NCBI RefSeq assembly: GCF_001429545.1
Contig: NZ_LMSP01000004.1
Coordinates: forward strand, 1 to 43,164
Reading direction: 5' to 3'
Length of the DNA stretch: 43,164 nucleotides
Origin: Paenibacillus sp. Soil787
GTDB lineage: Bacteria; Bacillota; Bacilli; Paenibacillales; NBRC-103111
In this document: positions 8,944 through 16,954 of the stretch, in pieces
Position numbering within the stretch: position 1 is the first letter of the stretch
Layout of the letters: each line of letters begins with the position of its first letter
Position numbers and translations under genes: made by a program
Notes under the pieces: model-generated
The model's database searches: none
The model's input: the letters and a program-made list of their open reading frames with translations, nothing else
What the model was told of the DNA's origin: nothing

Positions 8944-9309
8944 AAGGACCTGTTCTCCAATCCCCCTGATGAATTGTTTAATTCACCCTGATCGTAATGA
9001 AAACAAGGTTTCATGTCAATATACTTAACACCAAAAACCTTATATTTTAGAATCACAAACAATATATCCCGTAAACTTTGTTTTCAACGATAAATAATGA
9101 CGGTTTCCACTCGCTTTTTTCATTCTTTTTTCATATTATGTTATGTTTATTTACATCATTTTGATTTTAATGCTAAATGAGTTAAGCTGTTGATTACGGG
9201 AGCAATTGCCACAGGAACTAAATGAAAAATCTCCAATAATGAGCTAGGTTATGATAATCTAATTACAAGCGAAGCTTTATCTGAAGCCCGAACAAGAGGA
9301 GCTGATCGA
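8944..9309. promoter_or_regulatory. Divergent intergenic region, gntR-rocF, with an inverted repeat
   Basis: This 366-bp AT-rich gap must hold both promoters. tgaaaacaaggttt (8998-9011) is repeated in inverse orientation as aaactttgttttca (9073-9086), 14 bp with one mismatch, 61 bp apart: a candidate operator pair. A strong RBS GAGGAG at 9298-9303 serves rocF. I see no convincing sigma-54-type -24/-12 element, although arginine-catabolic operons of Bacillus often use one. Exact promoters were not assigned. Confidence 0.4.
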
Positions 9310-10227
9310 ATGAGAACCAAACCGACAGTTGCAGCGATTACTGTGCCATTTGATCTTGGAGCAGGTCGACGCGGAACGAGCAAAGGACCAAAAGCCATTT
9401 TACAAGCAGGATTAATTCGAGGTCTGCAGCAAATGGATATCACCATCGATCATATTGCTGATATCCGTTTGCCGGACGATAAAGCGACTCCTTTGGCAGC
9501 TGAAGTTGATCAAACCAACCTCAAGTATTTGGCGGAGGTAGTCGAGGTAAATACACGTCTTGCTGAGCAAGTCTCTCAGGTTGTGGAGCAAGGACGCTTT
9601 CCACTCGTCATTGGCGGCGATCATAGCATAGCTATCGGGACATTAGCTGGGTTATCCAGCCATTATCAGAACTTAGGCGTCATCTGGATCGATGCTCATT
9701 CCGACTTAAATTCAGCCGATACGAGTCCGTCCGGTAATATTCATGGGATGTCGTTGGCCGTCAGTCTAGGGATGGGGCACCCCTTATTAACCAGCATTAT
9801 GGGCAGTCATGACAAAGTGAAAGCAGAGAATATCGTCCTTATTGCAGCACGTTCTCTCGATGAGGGTGAGAAGAAGCTCATTCGCTCTTTGGGGATCAAA
9901 TGCTATACCATGTATGATATTGATCGCAAAGGGATGGCTTCCATTATGCAAGATGCTATTGACTATATAAGCAGTAAAACTGACGGTGTACATGTTAGTT
10001 TTGACGTCGATTCTCTGGATCCGATTGAAGCACCTGGAACAGGCACGATTGTAAAAGGCGGACTTCATTACCGCGAAGCTCATCTGGCCGTAGAAATGCT
10101 GCATGAAGCAGGCATTGTAACCTCAGCCGAATTCGTTGAGGTGAATCCTCTTCTCGACGACAATAACAAAACATCCCAATTAGCCGTCGGCTTAATTAGC
10201 TCCTTGTTTGGCAAGCAGATTCTATAG
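9310..10227 (+). CDS. rocF: Arginase
   Basis: Hydrolyses L-arginine to ornithine and urea using a binuclear Mn centre; cytoplasmic. Ligand motifs are all present: GGDHS (H105), DAHSDLN (128-134), GNIHGM (142-147) and SFDVDSLDP (D232, D234). Length 305 is close to B. subtilis RocF (about 296). RBS GAGGAG lies about 8 nt before the ATG. It stands alone, divergent from the gntR-importer-allB genes, and its product ornithine is the substrate of the aminotransferase encoded at 13879. The serine-histidine pattern and the second-metal motif favour arginase over agmatinase or formiminoglutamase. Confidence 0.93.
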   Translation: MRTKPTVAAITVPFDLGAGRRGTSKGPKAILQAGLIRGLQQMDITIDHIADIRLPDDKATPLAAEVDQTNLKYLAEVVEVNTRLAEQVSQVVEQGRFPLVIGGDHSIAIGTLAGLSSHYQNLGVIWIDAHSDLNSADTSPSGNIHGMSLAVSLGMGHPLLTSIMGSHDKVKAENIVLIAARSLDEGEKKLIRSLGIKCYTMYDIDRKGMASIMQDAIDYISSKTDGVHVSFDVDSLDPIEAPGTGTIVKGGLHYREAHLAVEMLHEAGIVTSAEFVEVNPLLDDNNKTSQLAVGLISSLFGKQIL

Positions 10228-10456
10228 GCGGATACGACGAATCAAGGATAAACGACTCCGTCGTCCTTCTGGGACGAGCGCGTTTGTCAAGGTAAATGCG
10301 AAGAAAAGTATAAAACTTATACTTTCTGCCCTGAAAATTAAAAATTTTCATTCATCAGTGGTGCCTCAACGCGGTATGGAAGTCTTATCTACAAACAAAG
10401 CCTGTTACTCTCCGCTTAGCTGCGAGGATAACGGGTTATTTGCTTGTTACAGATAG
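10228..10456. other. Intergenic hairpins after rocF
   Basis: Two small perfect hairpins follow each other: aaagtataa-aac-ttatacttt (10305-10325) and tgaaaatt-aaa-aattttca (10332-10350). A weaker structure sits near 10245-10268. None has a good T-run on the plus strand, so a terminator function for rocF is only possible. No convincing gene is present: an 82-codon open frame starting at 10208 overlaps rocF and has no RBS or recognisable features. Confidence 0.4.
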
Positions 10457-11100
10457 GAAATAAATGTAAGATATAGACATAATCTTGGGTGGGGCGGCAT
10501 CATTCACTGCCAATTCCTCGCTTGGATTCCGTACATCCTTGCTGCAGCAGCCCAATTTATACACACTCGTAAATCTTTGTTCTTGAAAAAATCAATATTA
10601 ATCGTAGTAGGATTAACTTGGTTATTATTCCTGCCTAACTCTCCGTATGTCATTACGGATCTCATTCACTTAACGATTTTGAAGGACTCCTATGTACAAA
10701 AGGGAACGCTTGCCTTTGCCTATTGGTATGATTTTTTCGTCATCTTCTTATTTGCATGGAACGGTCTATTGCTAGGATGCAGCTCCATGTATATCATTCA
10801 AAAGATATGGAAAGAGCGATTCAATCCCTTTGTTTCATGGCTGATCATCGCATTGACCGCGATACTATGCGGGTACGGCCTACTTTTGGGAAGAGAATAC
10901 CGCTTAAACAGCTGGACGCTTTACTGAATAGCGGAATACTGGAAATCCTGCGAGAAACCATGCATCAAGAGGCCGTCGTTTTCTGCTTATTAGTCGGATT
11001 TGTTATCATGACGGTTTATTTAACCTTTTATGTACTCGTAAATGGCCTAAGCGGCTCAAGAAACTCCAACCTTTACACGAACGAAAAAATAAGGAGATGA
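10457..11100 (+). pseudogene. DUF1361 membrane protein remnant, 5' truncated and frameshifted
   Basis: From 10511 the frame reads QFLAWIPYILAAAAQFIH and continues FLPNSPYVITDLIHL, then WYDFFVIFLFAWNGLLLGC; these are hallmarks of DUF1361 integral membrane proteins (about 210-230 aa). The first transmembrane segment and a start with RBS are missing upstream; an internal TTG at 10577 would give only 116 aa. At about 10921, after LNSWTLY, the frame hits a stop, but the expected C-terminal helix (ILRETMHQEAVVFCLLVGF) continues in another frame to 11100. So at least one frameshift and loss of the N-terminus are visible. Sequencing error is an alternative for the frameshift. The second frame ends in an ATGA overlap with the next gene. 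Confidence 0.7.
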
Positions 11101-11486
11101 TTGCTATAACAACCATTAAAGGTGTCACGCCCATTTTTAGAATGTTCGACGAGAAGAAGGCAAAGGAATTCTACATCGATTACTTAGGTTTTTCGTTAGA
11201 GTGGGAGCATCGTTTTGAGAGTGATATGCCGCTTTACATGGAGGTCCGTTTAGACGATTGTAAATTGCACCTTTCTGAGCATTATGGAGATTGCAGCCCG
11301 GGTGCAGCTGTTCGAATAGAAATCGTGGACATCGTAGCATTCCATACTAATTTGAAAAATAAAAAATATACCTATTCTCGCCCCGGCATAGAAACGAGTC
11401 CATGGCATACTAGAGAAGTCTGCATCACGGATCCGTTCGGGAATAAGATAACCTTTTATGAATCTTTGAACGATAATACGGATTAA
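11097..11486 (+). CDS. Glyoxalase/bleomycin-resistance (VOC) superfamily protein
   Basis: Small cytoplasmic protein of the vicinal-oxygen-chelate fold, resembling the 'glyoxalase superfamily' proteins related to bleomycin-binding proteins: VTPIFRMFDEKKAKEFYIDYLGF at the N-terminus, MEVRLDDCKLHLSEHYGD in the middle, and VCITDPFGNKITFYE at the end. Substrate or ligand is unknown. The ATG at 11097 directly abuts AAGGAG with no spacer and overlaps the stop of the DUF1361 remnant (ATGA). Initiation may really use ATT (11100) or ATA (11106); no better start retains the first beta strand. Confidence 0.8.
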   Translation: MIAITTIKGVTPIFRMFDEKKAKEFYIDYLGFSLEWEHRFESDMPLYMEVRLDDCKLHLSEHYGDCSPGAAVRIEIVDIVAFHTNLKNKKYTYSRPGIETSPWHTREVCITDPFGNKITFYESLNDNTD

Positions 11487-11862
11487 GACGTCACAGGGAG
11501 TTGCACTGGAAGATATTGTAAAAAAAGAGGATATCAATAGCAAGATTGAAATTAACCTCAGCCCAATCATGACGCCTACGACGCCCCCCGAGAATGAAAA
11601 TAATGTGGAGCTAATTCAGCGCAATGGTCAACTCGGGTCATTTCCTTGCGAAAGGGAACGACGATGCCTTATTCGCTTGAAAATCGTTATAAAGTTATCG
11701 CCGCGGAACGTCAATGCCTTATTTCCACTTTGAGAGTCCAAATTTCGTCCAAAATGGCAAAATAACGAATCCATATTCCCCTTGATGCTCAAAAAGGTAC
11801 ATATTTTAATAAATAAGGCATCGTCGTTCCTCTTTATTCATCTTGTCCTGAAGAATTACCAC
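11487..11862. repeat. Intergenic stretch with a three-copy 19-bp repeat, two copies forming a wide inverted repeat
   Basis: ggaacgacgatgccttatt (11655-11673) recurs as a perfect inverted copy at 11812-11830, and a direct copy with two mismatches lies at 11705-11723. The arms enclose about 140 bp with no transposase, so it may be a MITE-like or regulatory-RNA element. Upstream, at 11494-11660, one frame reads like coding sequence (ALEDIVKKEDINSKIEIN) but has no start or RBS; it may be a gene remnant. Confidence 0.6.
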
Positions 11863-11911
11863 GAAAAACGCCCCTAACTCATCTACCGATGGGTCGGGGG
11901 CGTTCGTTTTA
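11863..11911 (-). terminator. Terminator of aspA, possibly bidirectional
   Basis: On the minus strand AACGCCCC...GGGGCGTT encloses a secondary stem (around ccgacccatcgg) and is followed by TTTTTCG. It is placed 60-100 bp after the aspA stop codon. The opposite strand also ends in a short T-run, so it may act on both sides. Confidence 0.7.
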
Positions 11912-11963
11912 TGTGCAGGCTTTAGTCAACTGTCGTAGACTACAAGGCTTTCTTCACCTAGCC

Positions 11964-13394
11964 CTAGTCGGCAGGCTGCAGCAATCTCTCGCCAGCGATG
12001 CCCGGCGTGGTCATCTGAATGGGATTGAGGATTTCTTCAATCTCCTCAGGTGTAAGCAGCCCCCGCTCTAGGATGAGCTCTTTGAGCGTCATGCCAGTAC
12101 GCACAGCTTCTTTCACTAATTGCGCGGCGACTTCGTAGCCGAGATGCGGGTTCAAGGCTGTGACGATACCGAAGCTTTGCTCGACATAAGCCGCGCAGCG
12201 CTCGCGGTCGGCTTCCAAGCCCTCAATCGCAAAGCGCTCGAATACGTCAGCCGCGTTCCGCAGTATTTTCAACGATTGAAGAAGGTTGAACGCAAGTACG
12301 GGTCCCATTACGTTAAGCTCGAATTGTCCTGCTTCGCAGGCCAGGCAGATGGTATGATCGTTGCCAATGACTTGGAACGCCACTTGATTCACAACCTCTG
12401 GCATAACAGGGTTTACTTTGCCTGGCATAATGGAAGATCCCGGTTGTCTCGGCGGTAGCTTCAGCTCCCCTAAGCCTACGCGAGGGCCTGAAGCCATTAA
12501 TCGAATATCATTGCATATTTTCGAAAGGTTAACGGCGCATACTTTCAAGGAAGCAGAGAGCTCCGTGTAGGCGTCCATGTTTTGGGTGCCGTCGACCAAA
12601 TGCTCGGCTAGTTCAATGGGAATTCCCACCTGCCCTTTTAGATGAAACATAACGCGTTCCACATACTCAGGTTTCGCATTAAGCCCTGTTCCTACAGCGG
12701 TAGCCCCCATATTAACGGTCAAAAGTCCCTGCGAAGCATGACGGATACGATTGATATCACGCTGGATGACACGCGCATAAGCGCCAAATTCTTGGCCCAT
12801 ACGAATAGGAACAGCGTCTTGGAGATGTGTACGCCCCATTTTAATAACATCATCAAATTCCGTTTCCTTACGGGCAAAAGCACTTTGGAGTGAAGTCATA
12901 GTCTCTATCAATTGCTCAGATAAACGGTACGCGGCAATTTTGATGGCGGTAGGGATAACATCGTTAGTGGATTGCGACATGTTGACATGATTGTTCGGAT
13001 TACAATGGAAATAATTGCCTTTTTCCTCACCCAGCAGCTCCAACGTCCGATTAGCAAGCACTTCATTCATGTTCATATTGATGGAGGTTCCCGCTCCGCC
13101 TTGAATAGAATCAACAATAAATTCCTCAAGTAACTGACCTTGTCTCACTTCTTCGGCTGCTTTAACTAATTGTTCGCCGATTTTTTTGGGCAGCATATGT
13201 GTTTCCATATTCGCTATTGCAGCTGCTCTCTTTACTTCGGCCAAAGCTGTAATGAGCTCTGCGTGAATTTTAACTCCCGTAATTGGGAAATTCTCTAGTG
13301 CACGCATCGTTTGAATGCCGTAATAAGCTTGGGCTGGAACTTGTTTTTCACCAATAAAGTCTTTTTCAATGCGATGAGTCATCGTAGACACCAT
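11964..13394 (-). CDS. aspA: Aspartate ammonia-lyase
   Basis: Reversible deamination of L-aspartate to fumarate and ammonia; cytoplasmic tetramer of the fumarase/aspartase superfamily. The mobile catalytic loop GSSIMPGKVNP is at 319-329. SQSTNDVIPTA (about 140-150) and GRTHLQDAVP (about 188-197) form the active site. YYGIQTMRALENF and the close match in length and sequence character to B. subtilis AspA (475 aa) favour aspartase over fumarase. AAAGGA directly abuts the ATG at 13394, so the ATG four codons in (13382, MTHRIEKD) is a likely alternative start. It forms a single-gene unit with its own terminator. Confidence 0.92.
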   Translation of the reverse strand: MVSTMTHRIEKDFIGEKQVPAQAYYGIQTMRALENFPITGVKIHAELITALAEVKRAAAIANMETHMLPKKIGEQLVKAAEEVRQGQLLEEFIVDSIQGGAGTSINMNMNEVLANRTLELLGEEKGNYFHCNPNNHVNMSQSTNDVIPTAIKIAAYRLSEQLIETMTSLQSAFARKETEFDDVIKMGRTHLQDAVPIRMGQEFGAYARVIQRDINRIRHASQGLLTVNMGATAVGTGLNAKPEYVERVMFHLKGQVGIPIELAEHLVDGTQNMDAYTELSASLKVCAVNLSKICNDIRLMASGPRVGLGELKLPPRQPGSSIMPGKVNPVMPEVVNQVAFQVIGNDHTICLACEAGQFELNVMGPVLAFNLLQSLKILRNAADVFERFAIEGLEADRERCAAYVEQSFGIVTALNPHLGYEVAAQLVKEAVRTGMTLKELILERGLLTPEEIEEILNPIQMTTPGIAGERLLQPAD

Positions 13395-13577
13395 TCCTTT
13401 TTTCTACAAAGTATATTGCTCGACGTCGCGAAGTAGGTGTTCCGAAAATCCTTCTAACTCTCAGCCGTTAGACCAATTGAAGCATGCATGGCATTCATAA
13501 GCGCTCATCTGAAGAATTCGCGACCGCTTTCAAGAATCCTGCAATATCTGACACGTTCTGTAATATTTTTTTGACCA

Positions 13578-13605
13578 TTGATCAAATTTGACCGCTTCTT
13601 ATAAT
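13578..13605 (+). promoter_or_regulatory. Possible promoter of rocD
   Basis: TTGATC (13578-13583), a 16-bp spacer and a perfect TATAAT (13600-13605) face rocD and would give a leader of about 270 nt. Within the leader, caattc-acaag-gaattg (13646-13662... arms 13646-13651 and 13657-13662) is a perfect inverted repeat. The rest of the 483-bp gap between aspA and rocD shows no gene. No -24/-12 sigma-54 element was found. Confidence 0.35.
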
Positions 13606-13878
13606 ATTTCCTATTTTGACAATTCAAGTCTTCTTATCCTTGCAACAATTCACAAGGAATTGCACATAATGATTGAACTGGCTAACTTCGTTAAGACTTG
13701 TATCACTGTCTGAAGCTATGTATTTATATATGCTAGAAGCAGCACAAACGCAAAGGGGATTTACCCTGAGTTGACGAATACAATGGATTAAACAAGCTCG
13801 CTATGTACAGACAATTAGAAAGATACAGTGAATACCGGCGAGTTGGGCTTACATGCTGCACGTCAGGGAGGAATACTT

Positions 13879-15078
13879 ATGGATACGACGAGTTCAATGA
13901 TTATTGAAAAAACGGAAAAATACGGGGCACGCAATTATCATCCGCTGCCTATCGTAATATCGAGAGCAGAAGGCGTATGGGTCGAGGATCCGGAAGGCAA
14001 CCGCTACATGGATATGCTTAGCGCTTACTCCGCCTTAAATCAAGGTCATCGTCATCCTCACATTCTGAGAGCGCTTCATGAGCAAGCCGAGAAGGTTACA
14101 CTAACATCTAGAGCCTTCCATAGCGAGACATTAGGTTCGTTTTATGAAAAGCTAGCAAATTATACAGGTAAGCCGATGATTTTACCGATGAATACAGGGG
14201 CCGAAGCAGTCGAGACCGCTGTAAAGGCTGTTCGTCGTTGGGGCTACGAAGTGAAAGGAATCCCCGCCGATCAAGCGGAAATTATCGTCTGCGAAGGAAA
14301 TTTCCACGGTCGGACAGTGACAATCACTTCCTTCTCATCGTCGCCGGAATATAAGCGCGGCTTCGGGCCTTTTACGCCGGGGTTTCGCATTATACCCTAT
14401 GGAGATGCGGCGGCGCTGCGTGAGGCCATCGGGCCAAACACGGCGGGCTTTCTGTTCGAGCCTATTCAAGGCGAGGCTGGTATTGTGATTCCGCAGGCCG
14501 GTTACCTGCGGGAGTGTTATGAGCTATGTCAGGCGAATCATGTGTTGTTCGTCGCGGACGAAATCCAGACGGGATTCGGCCGTACGGGTCGCCGCTTTGC
14601 CTGCGACTGGGAAGGCGTAACGCCGAACCTGTACATCATGGGCAAAGCCCTAGGCGGCGGCGTATTCCCGATCTCGGCGGTCGCCGGTGATCGAGAGGCT
14701 CTTGATGTTTTCGAGCCGGGCTCCCATGGCTCAACGTTCGGGGGTAATCCGCTCGGCTGCGCCGTCGCAATCGCGGCGCTGGAGGTCATCCTGAACGAGC
14801 GGCTCGCAGAGCGCTCGGATGAGCTTGGCGCTTATTTCCTGAAGCGGCTTCAGGAAATTGAATCTCCGCAGATTACGGAGATTCGCGGCCGCGGGCTATT
14901 TATCGGCATTGACCTTAAGGTTTCAGCGCGTCCATTCTGTGAAGAGCTGAAAGCGAAGGGTCTACTATGCAAGGAGACACACGAGCATATTATTCGCTTG
15001 GCTCCGCCACTTACGATTACCAAGGAAGAGCTTGATTGGGCTTGGCAGCAAGTAAATGATGTGCTGAGTGAAGCTTAG
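13879..15078 (+). CDS. rocD: Ornithine aminotransferase
   Basis: PLP enzyme converting ornithine and 2-oxoglutarate to glutamate semialdehyde and glutamate, the step after arginase. [18 protein letters not shown] at the N-terminus, [17 protein letters not shown], the cofactor aspartate D227 in ADEIQTG and the Schiff-base lysine K256 in MGKALGGG fit ornithine aminotransferases (B. subtilis RocD 401 aa; here 399). I chose the ATG at 13879 because GGGAGGA (13867-13873) sits 5 nt upstream; the frame is open back to 13828 but without an RBS. It is a single-gene unit followed by a strong terminator. Confidence 0.94.
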   Translation: MDTTSSMIIEKTEKYGARNYHPLPIVISRAEGVWVEDPEGNRYMDMLSAYSALNQGHRHPHILRALHEQAEKVTLTSRAFHSETLGSFYEKLANYTGKPMILPMNTGAEAVETAVKAVRRWGYEVKGIPADQAEIIVCEGNFHGRTVTITSFSSSPEYKRGFGPFTPGFRIIPYGDAAALREAIGPNTAGFLFEPIQGEAGIVIPQAGYLRECYELCQANHVLFVADEIQTGFGRTGRRFACDWEGVTPNLYIMGKALGGGVFPISAVAGDREALDVFEPGSHGSTFGGNPLGCAVAIAALEVILNERLAERSDELGAYFLKRLQEIESPQITEIRGRGLFIGIDLKVSARPFCEELKAKGLLCKETHEHIIRLAPPLTITKEELDWAWQQVNDVLSEA

Positions 15079-15099
15079 CACTTAAGTATAATAAGAATA

Positions 15100-15143
15100 A
15101 GCCCTCTAGCTTTCTTTGAAGCTGGAGGGCTTTCCTTTAATTT
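15100..15143 (+). terminator. Terminator of rocD
   Basis: A 13-bp stem, agccctctagctt (15100-15112) with aagctggagggct (15119-15131, one G-U pair), is followed by ttcctttaattt. It starts 22 bp after the rocD stop codon. Confidence 0.85.
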
Positions 15144-15233
15144 GTTTTAGATTGTTTTTCATCGTTACGGAGCAACTTTTGCACAACGCTGCCACTTTAG
15201 CGATGAAAAACATCGTTAAAGCACCTGCTCTAT

Positions 15234-15989
15234 CTATTCTTTCACAAAAACAAGTGTCCCAAATCGATGCGGAATATGGAAATCGACTTTGCCTGTGGGT
15301 GACCAAGCCCAATAGTGTCGATTCCCTTCTACATCATCATCAATTCGATATAAATTCCAACGCCACTCAGCGCCATGGTGGGGTGTCCAGTTTTCCCCAC
15401 ATTCCCGCAGCTCATGCTCATGTCCTTGCTCATGCCCTTGCTTCTCTTGCTCATACTCCTGGTCCTGCTCTCGCCCCTGCTCCTGTTCCTGCTCCTGCTT
15501 TTGTTCCTGGTCCTGGTCCTGCTCCTGCTCCCAATCCAAATCTGCAAAAGGAATCCGCAGATCATAAGTCTTCCACCCATCGGCCCCATCCGAAACTTGG
15601 GTATGAAATCCCTTCGCATCCCATGAAACATCTACCTCTTTATCCCCACCATTATAATGGATCAAAGCATCGAAAAGGACATTGCGCGGACTCACTTCGA
15701 ACTCGTAATAAACCTCTCCGGTACATGTTTTATCGAGAAATACCTCAACCACATCTTCCAAATAAATAGGATCATCCCGTCGCTCCATCGTTGCTACAAC
15801 GTGATCATCCTCACATTCGAATCGTATATGCAGGGCTTCCGCTGTCCAACACGCGCGAAAGCGAGTTTGGAGCCTCGGCTCCTCCCCCGTGACAACTTCC
15901 CTTAAATCATCGCCTATAATCTCTTCCCATTTCACAATTCCGTTCTCTGCATCTACATAGCGACACTCATATCTCATCCGTTCCGTCAT
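15234..15989 (-). CDS. CBM9-like carbohydrate-binding protein with a Glu/Gln repeat insertion
   Basis: It resembles the 'carbohydrate-binding family 9-like' proteins common in Paenibacillus: TRFRACWTAEALHIRFECEDD (42-62), EDVVEVFLD (78-86), YYEFEVSPRNVLFDALIH (94-111), TYDLRIPFADL (141-151), EWRWNLYRID (208-217) and a C-terminal FHIPHRFGTLVF. No signal peptide is visible, so it is probably cytoplasmic or part of a larger system. Between 153 and 194 a 40-residue run of alternating Glu/Gln/Asp/His interrupts the domain at a loop; it is encoded by imperfect 6-bp repeats (15411-15530). RBS GGGAG precedes the ATG. A YpbF-like gene lies 12 bp upstream, probably co-transcribed. The ligand is unknown. 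Confidence 0.75.
   Translation of the reverse strand: MTERMRYECRYVDAENGIVKWEEIIGDDLREVVTGEEPRLQTRFRACWTAEALHIRFECEDDHVVATMERRDDPIYLEDVVEVFLDKTCTGEVYYEFEVSPRNVLFDALIHYNGGDKEVDVSWDAKGFHTQVSDGADGWKTYDLRIPFADLDWEQEQDQDQEQKQEQEQEQGREQDQEYEQEKQGHEQGHEHELRECGENWTPHHGAEWRWNLYRIDDDVEGNRHYWAWSPTGKVDFHIPHRFGTLVFVKE
15411..15530 (-). repeat. Hexanucleotide-type microsatellite inside the CBM9-like gene
   Basis: Imperfect repeats of the type gctcct/ggtcct (plus strand) run for about 120 bp and encode the Glu/Gln-rich insertion at residues 154-193. Repeat number could change by slippage without loss of frame, since units are multiples of three. Confidence 0.8.
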
Positions 15990-16001
15990 CCCCGCTCCCT
16001 A

Positions 16002-16445
16002 TTAACTTTTATACACAATATTAATATCATACTCATTATGTAAAAAGCTAGAAATTTGATCCCGAGATTCCGACTTTACGTCCTTTAACCAGGAGGCGTC
16101 CAACTTCTCAATGACTTCTATTCTTAAATTCTCGTATTTCGACTTCGCTTTTTCTATCCTAGTCACACGATTTCTTGTAAATAGAAACAACGAGATACAT
16201 GCCAGAAGCGAACCCGATAAAAGCTTGTTAGAAATAAACAAATCGAGGATAGCTAATGCATTGCCGCCTGAAACTAATATTACCTTTCGATAGAAAGAGA
16301 TTATGAAATAGAGAATCAGGCCACCTGATAGTATGGCGAATAAAGGTTGTGTATCTTTAAGCTTGTCCCATTCCTGCTTCCTATCCCGAAGTTTGTATAG
16401 TATCTTGATCGCATCGTCGCTTAGATTAAGTTCAGGCCATTGCAT
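16002..16445 (-). CDS. Small two-helix membrane protein, YpbF/DUF2663-like
   Basis: A 147-residue protein with two transmembrane segments (about 36-55 and 74-92, LFAILSGGLILYFIIS and LLSGSLLACISLFLF). It has an N-terminal charged helix with LRDRKQEWDKLKD and a C-terminal charged tail rich in Lys/Glu. The RKQEW phrase, two-helix layout and length match my memory of B. subtilis YpbF (DUF2663, function unknown). RBS GGGGGAG lies 7 nt from the ATG. It is followed after 12 bp by the CBM9-like gene. Family assignment is moderate; no function can be given. Confidence 0.65.
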   Translation of the reverse strand: MQWPELNLSDDAIKILYKLRDRKQEWDKLKDTQPLFAILSGGLILYFIISFYRKVILVSGGNALAILDLFISNKLLSGSLLACISLFLFTRNRVTRIEKAKSKYENLRIEVIEKLDASWLKDVKSESRDQISSFLHNEYDINIVYKS

Positions 16446-16490
16446 TAAGCACTCCCCCTCTCTACTATCGTATGCTTGGACACTACTATT

Positions 16491-16556
16491 CTTTCCAAAA
16501 AAAAAAGACCAAGAGCATCTCTCTTCACACTAAGCCGAAGATGCTATTAGTCTTTT
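16491..16556 (-). terminator. Terminator of the ydjO-like gene
   Basis: An 18-bp stem with two G-U pairs (16503-16520 with 16539-16556) is followed on the minus strand by a run of about ten T. It starts 8 bp after the ydjO stop codon and isolates that gene from the ypbF-like pair. Confidence 0.9.
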
Positions 16557-16564
16557 GAATTTTA

Positions 16565-16798
16565 CTAGAATCGTTTTTTCCCAACTAAAAACTTTTTGTT
16601 TCCTTTTTTAGCTGTCACAGGCACATGCTTATAGCTGCGCACCATCGGATTTTTACATAATGGACAAGTTGGTAAAGCTTCCGTAACGAATTCTTTGCGA
16701 ACCCATGCTTTACAATCTGTCTCTTTACATTTCCAAATTTCAATCTGTTCGACTTCTGGCTTTTGATCCTCGGTCACGGTACTCGTTGGTGTAGACAT
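16565..16798 (-). CDS. ydjO: YdjO-type cold-inducible zinc-ribbon protein
   Basis: A 77-residue cytoplasmic protein with a four-cysteine zinc ribbon: WKCKETDC and CPLCKNPMV, spaced by AWVRKEFVTEALPT. This matches B. subtilis YdjO (cold-inducible, function unknown), which has W-C-x4-C-x-GW-R-K and CPLC. The C-terminus is basic (KKGNKKFLVGKKRF), which might fit nucleic-acid binding. GGGAG lies about 12 nt before the ATG. It has its own strong terminator. The promoter was not assigned. Confidence 0.8.
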   Translation of the reverse strand: MSTPTSTVTEDQKPEVEQIEIWKCKETDCKAWVRKEFVTEALPTCPLCKNPMVRSYKHVPVTAKKGNKKFLVGKKRF

Positions 16799-16954
16799 TT
16801 CAATATGTGCTCCCTGCTTCGTAGATTAGACTACTTATTATTATACAGATCAGATCGAATATCAAGTCTTTCCCGTGTTCAAAATTATTTACCAGTGGTA
16901 GAATGGATAAGGCGGTTACAATTTAGACACAGAATACAAAGGCAGGAATCATAA

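Noticed and set aside
10208..10456. 82-codon frame after rocF
   Set aside because: It overlaps the rocF end, has no RBS, and the composition is not protein-like.
11655..11830. Insertion sequence bounded by the 19-bp inverted repeat
   Set aside because: The enclosed 138 bp encode no transposase and no target-site duplication is evident; kept only as a repeat.
13621..13878. Sigma-54 (-24/-12) promoter for rocD
   Set aside because: A TTGCA occurs near 13660 but no GG at the correct distance upstream.
15116..15769. 217-codon plus-strand frame rich in Pro/Ala/His
   Set aside because: It is antisense to the CBM9-like gene; its composition mirrors the Glu/Gln repeat, and it overlaps the rocD terminator.
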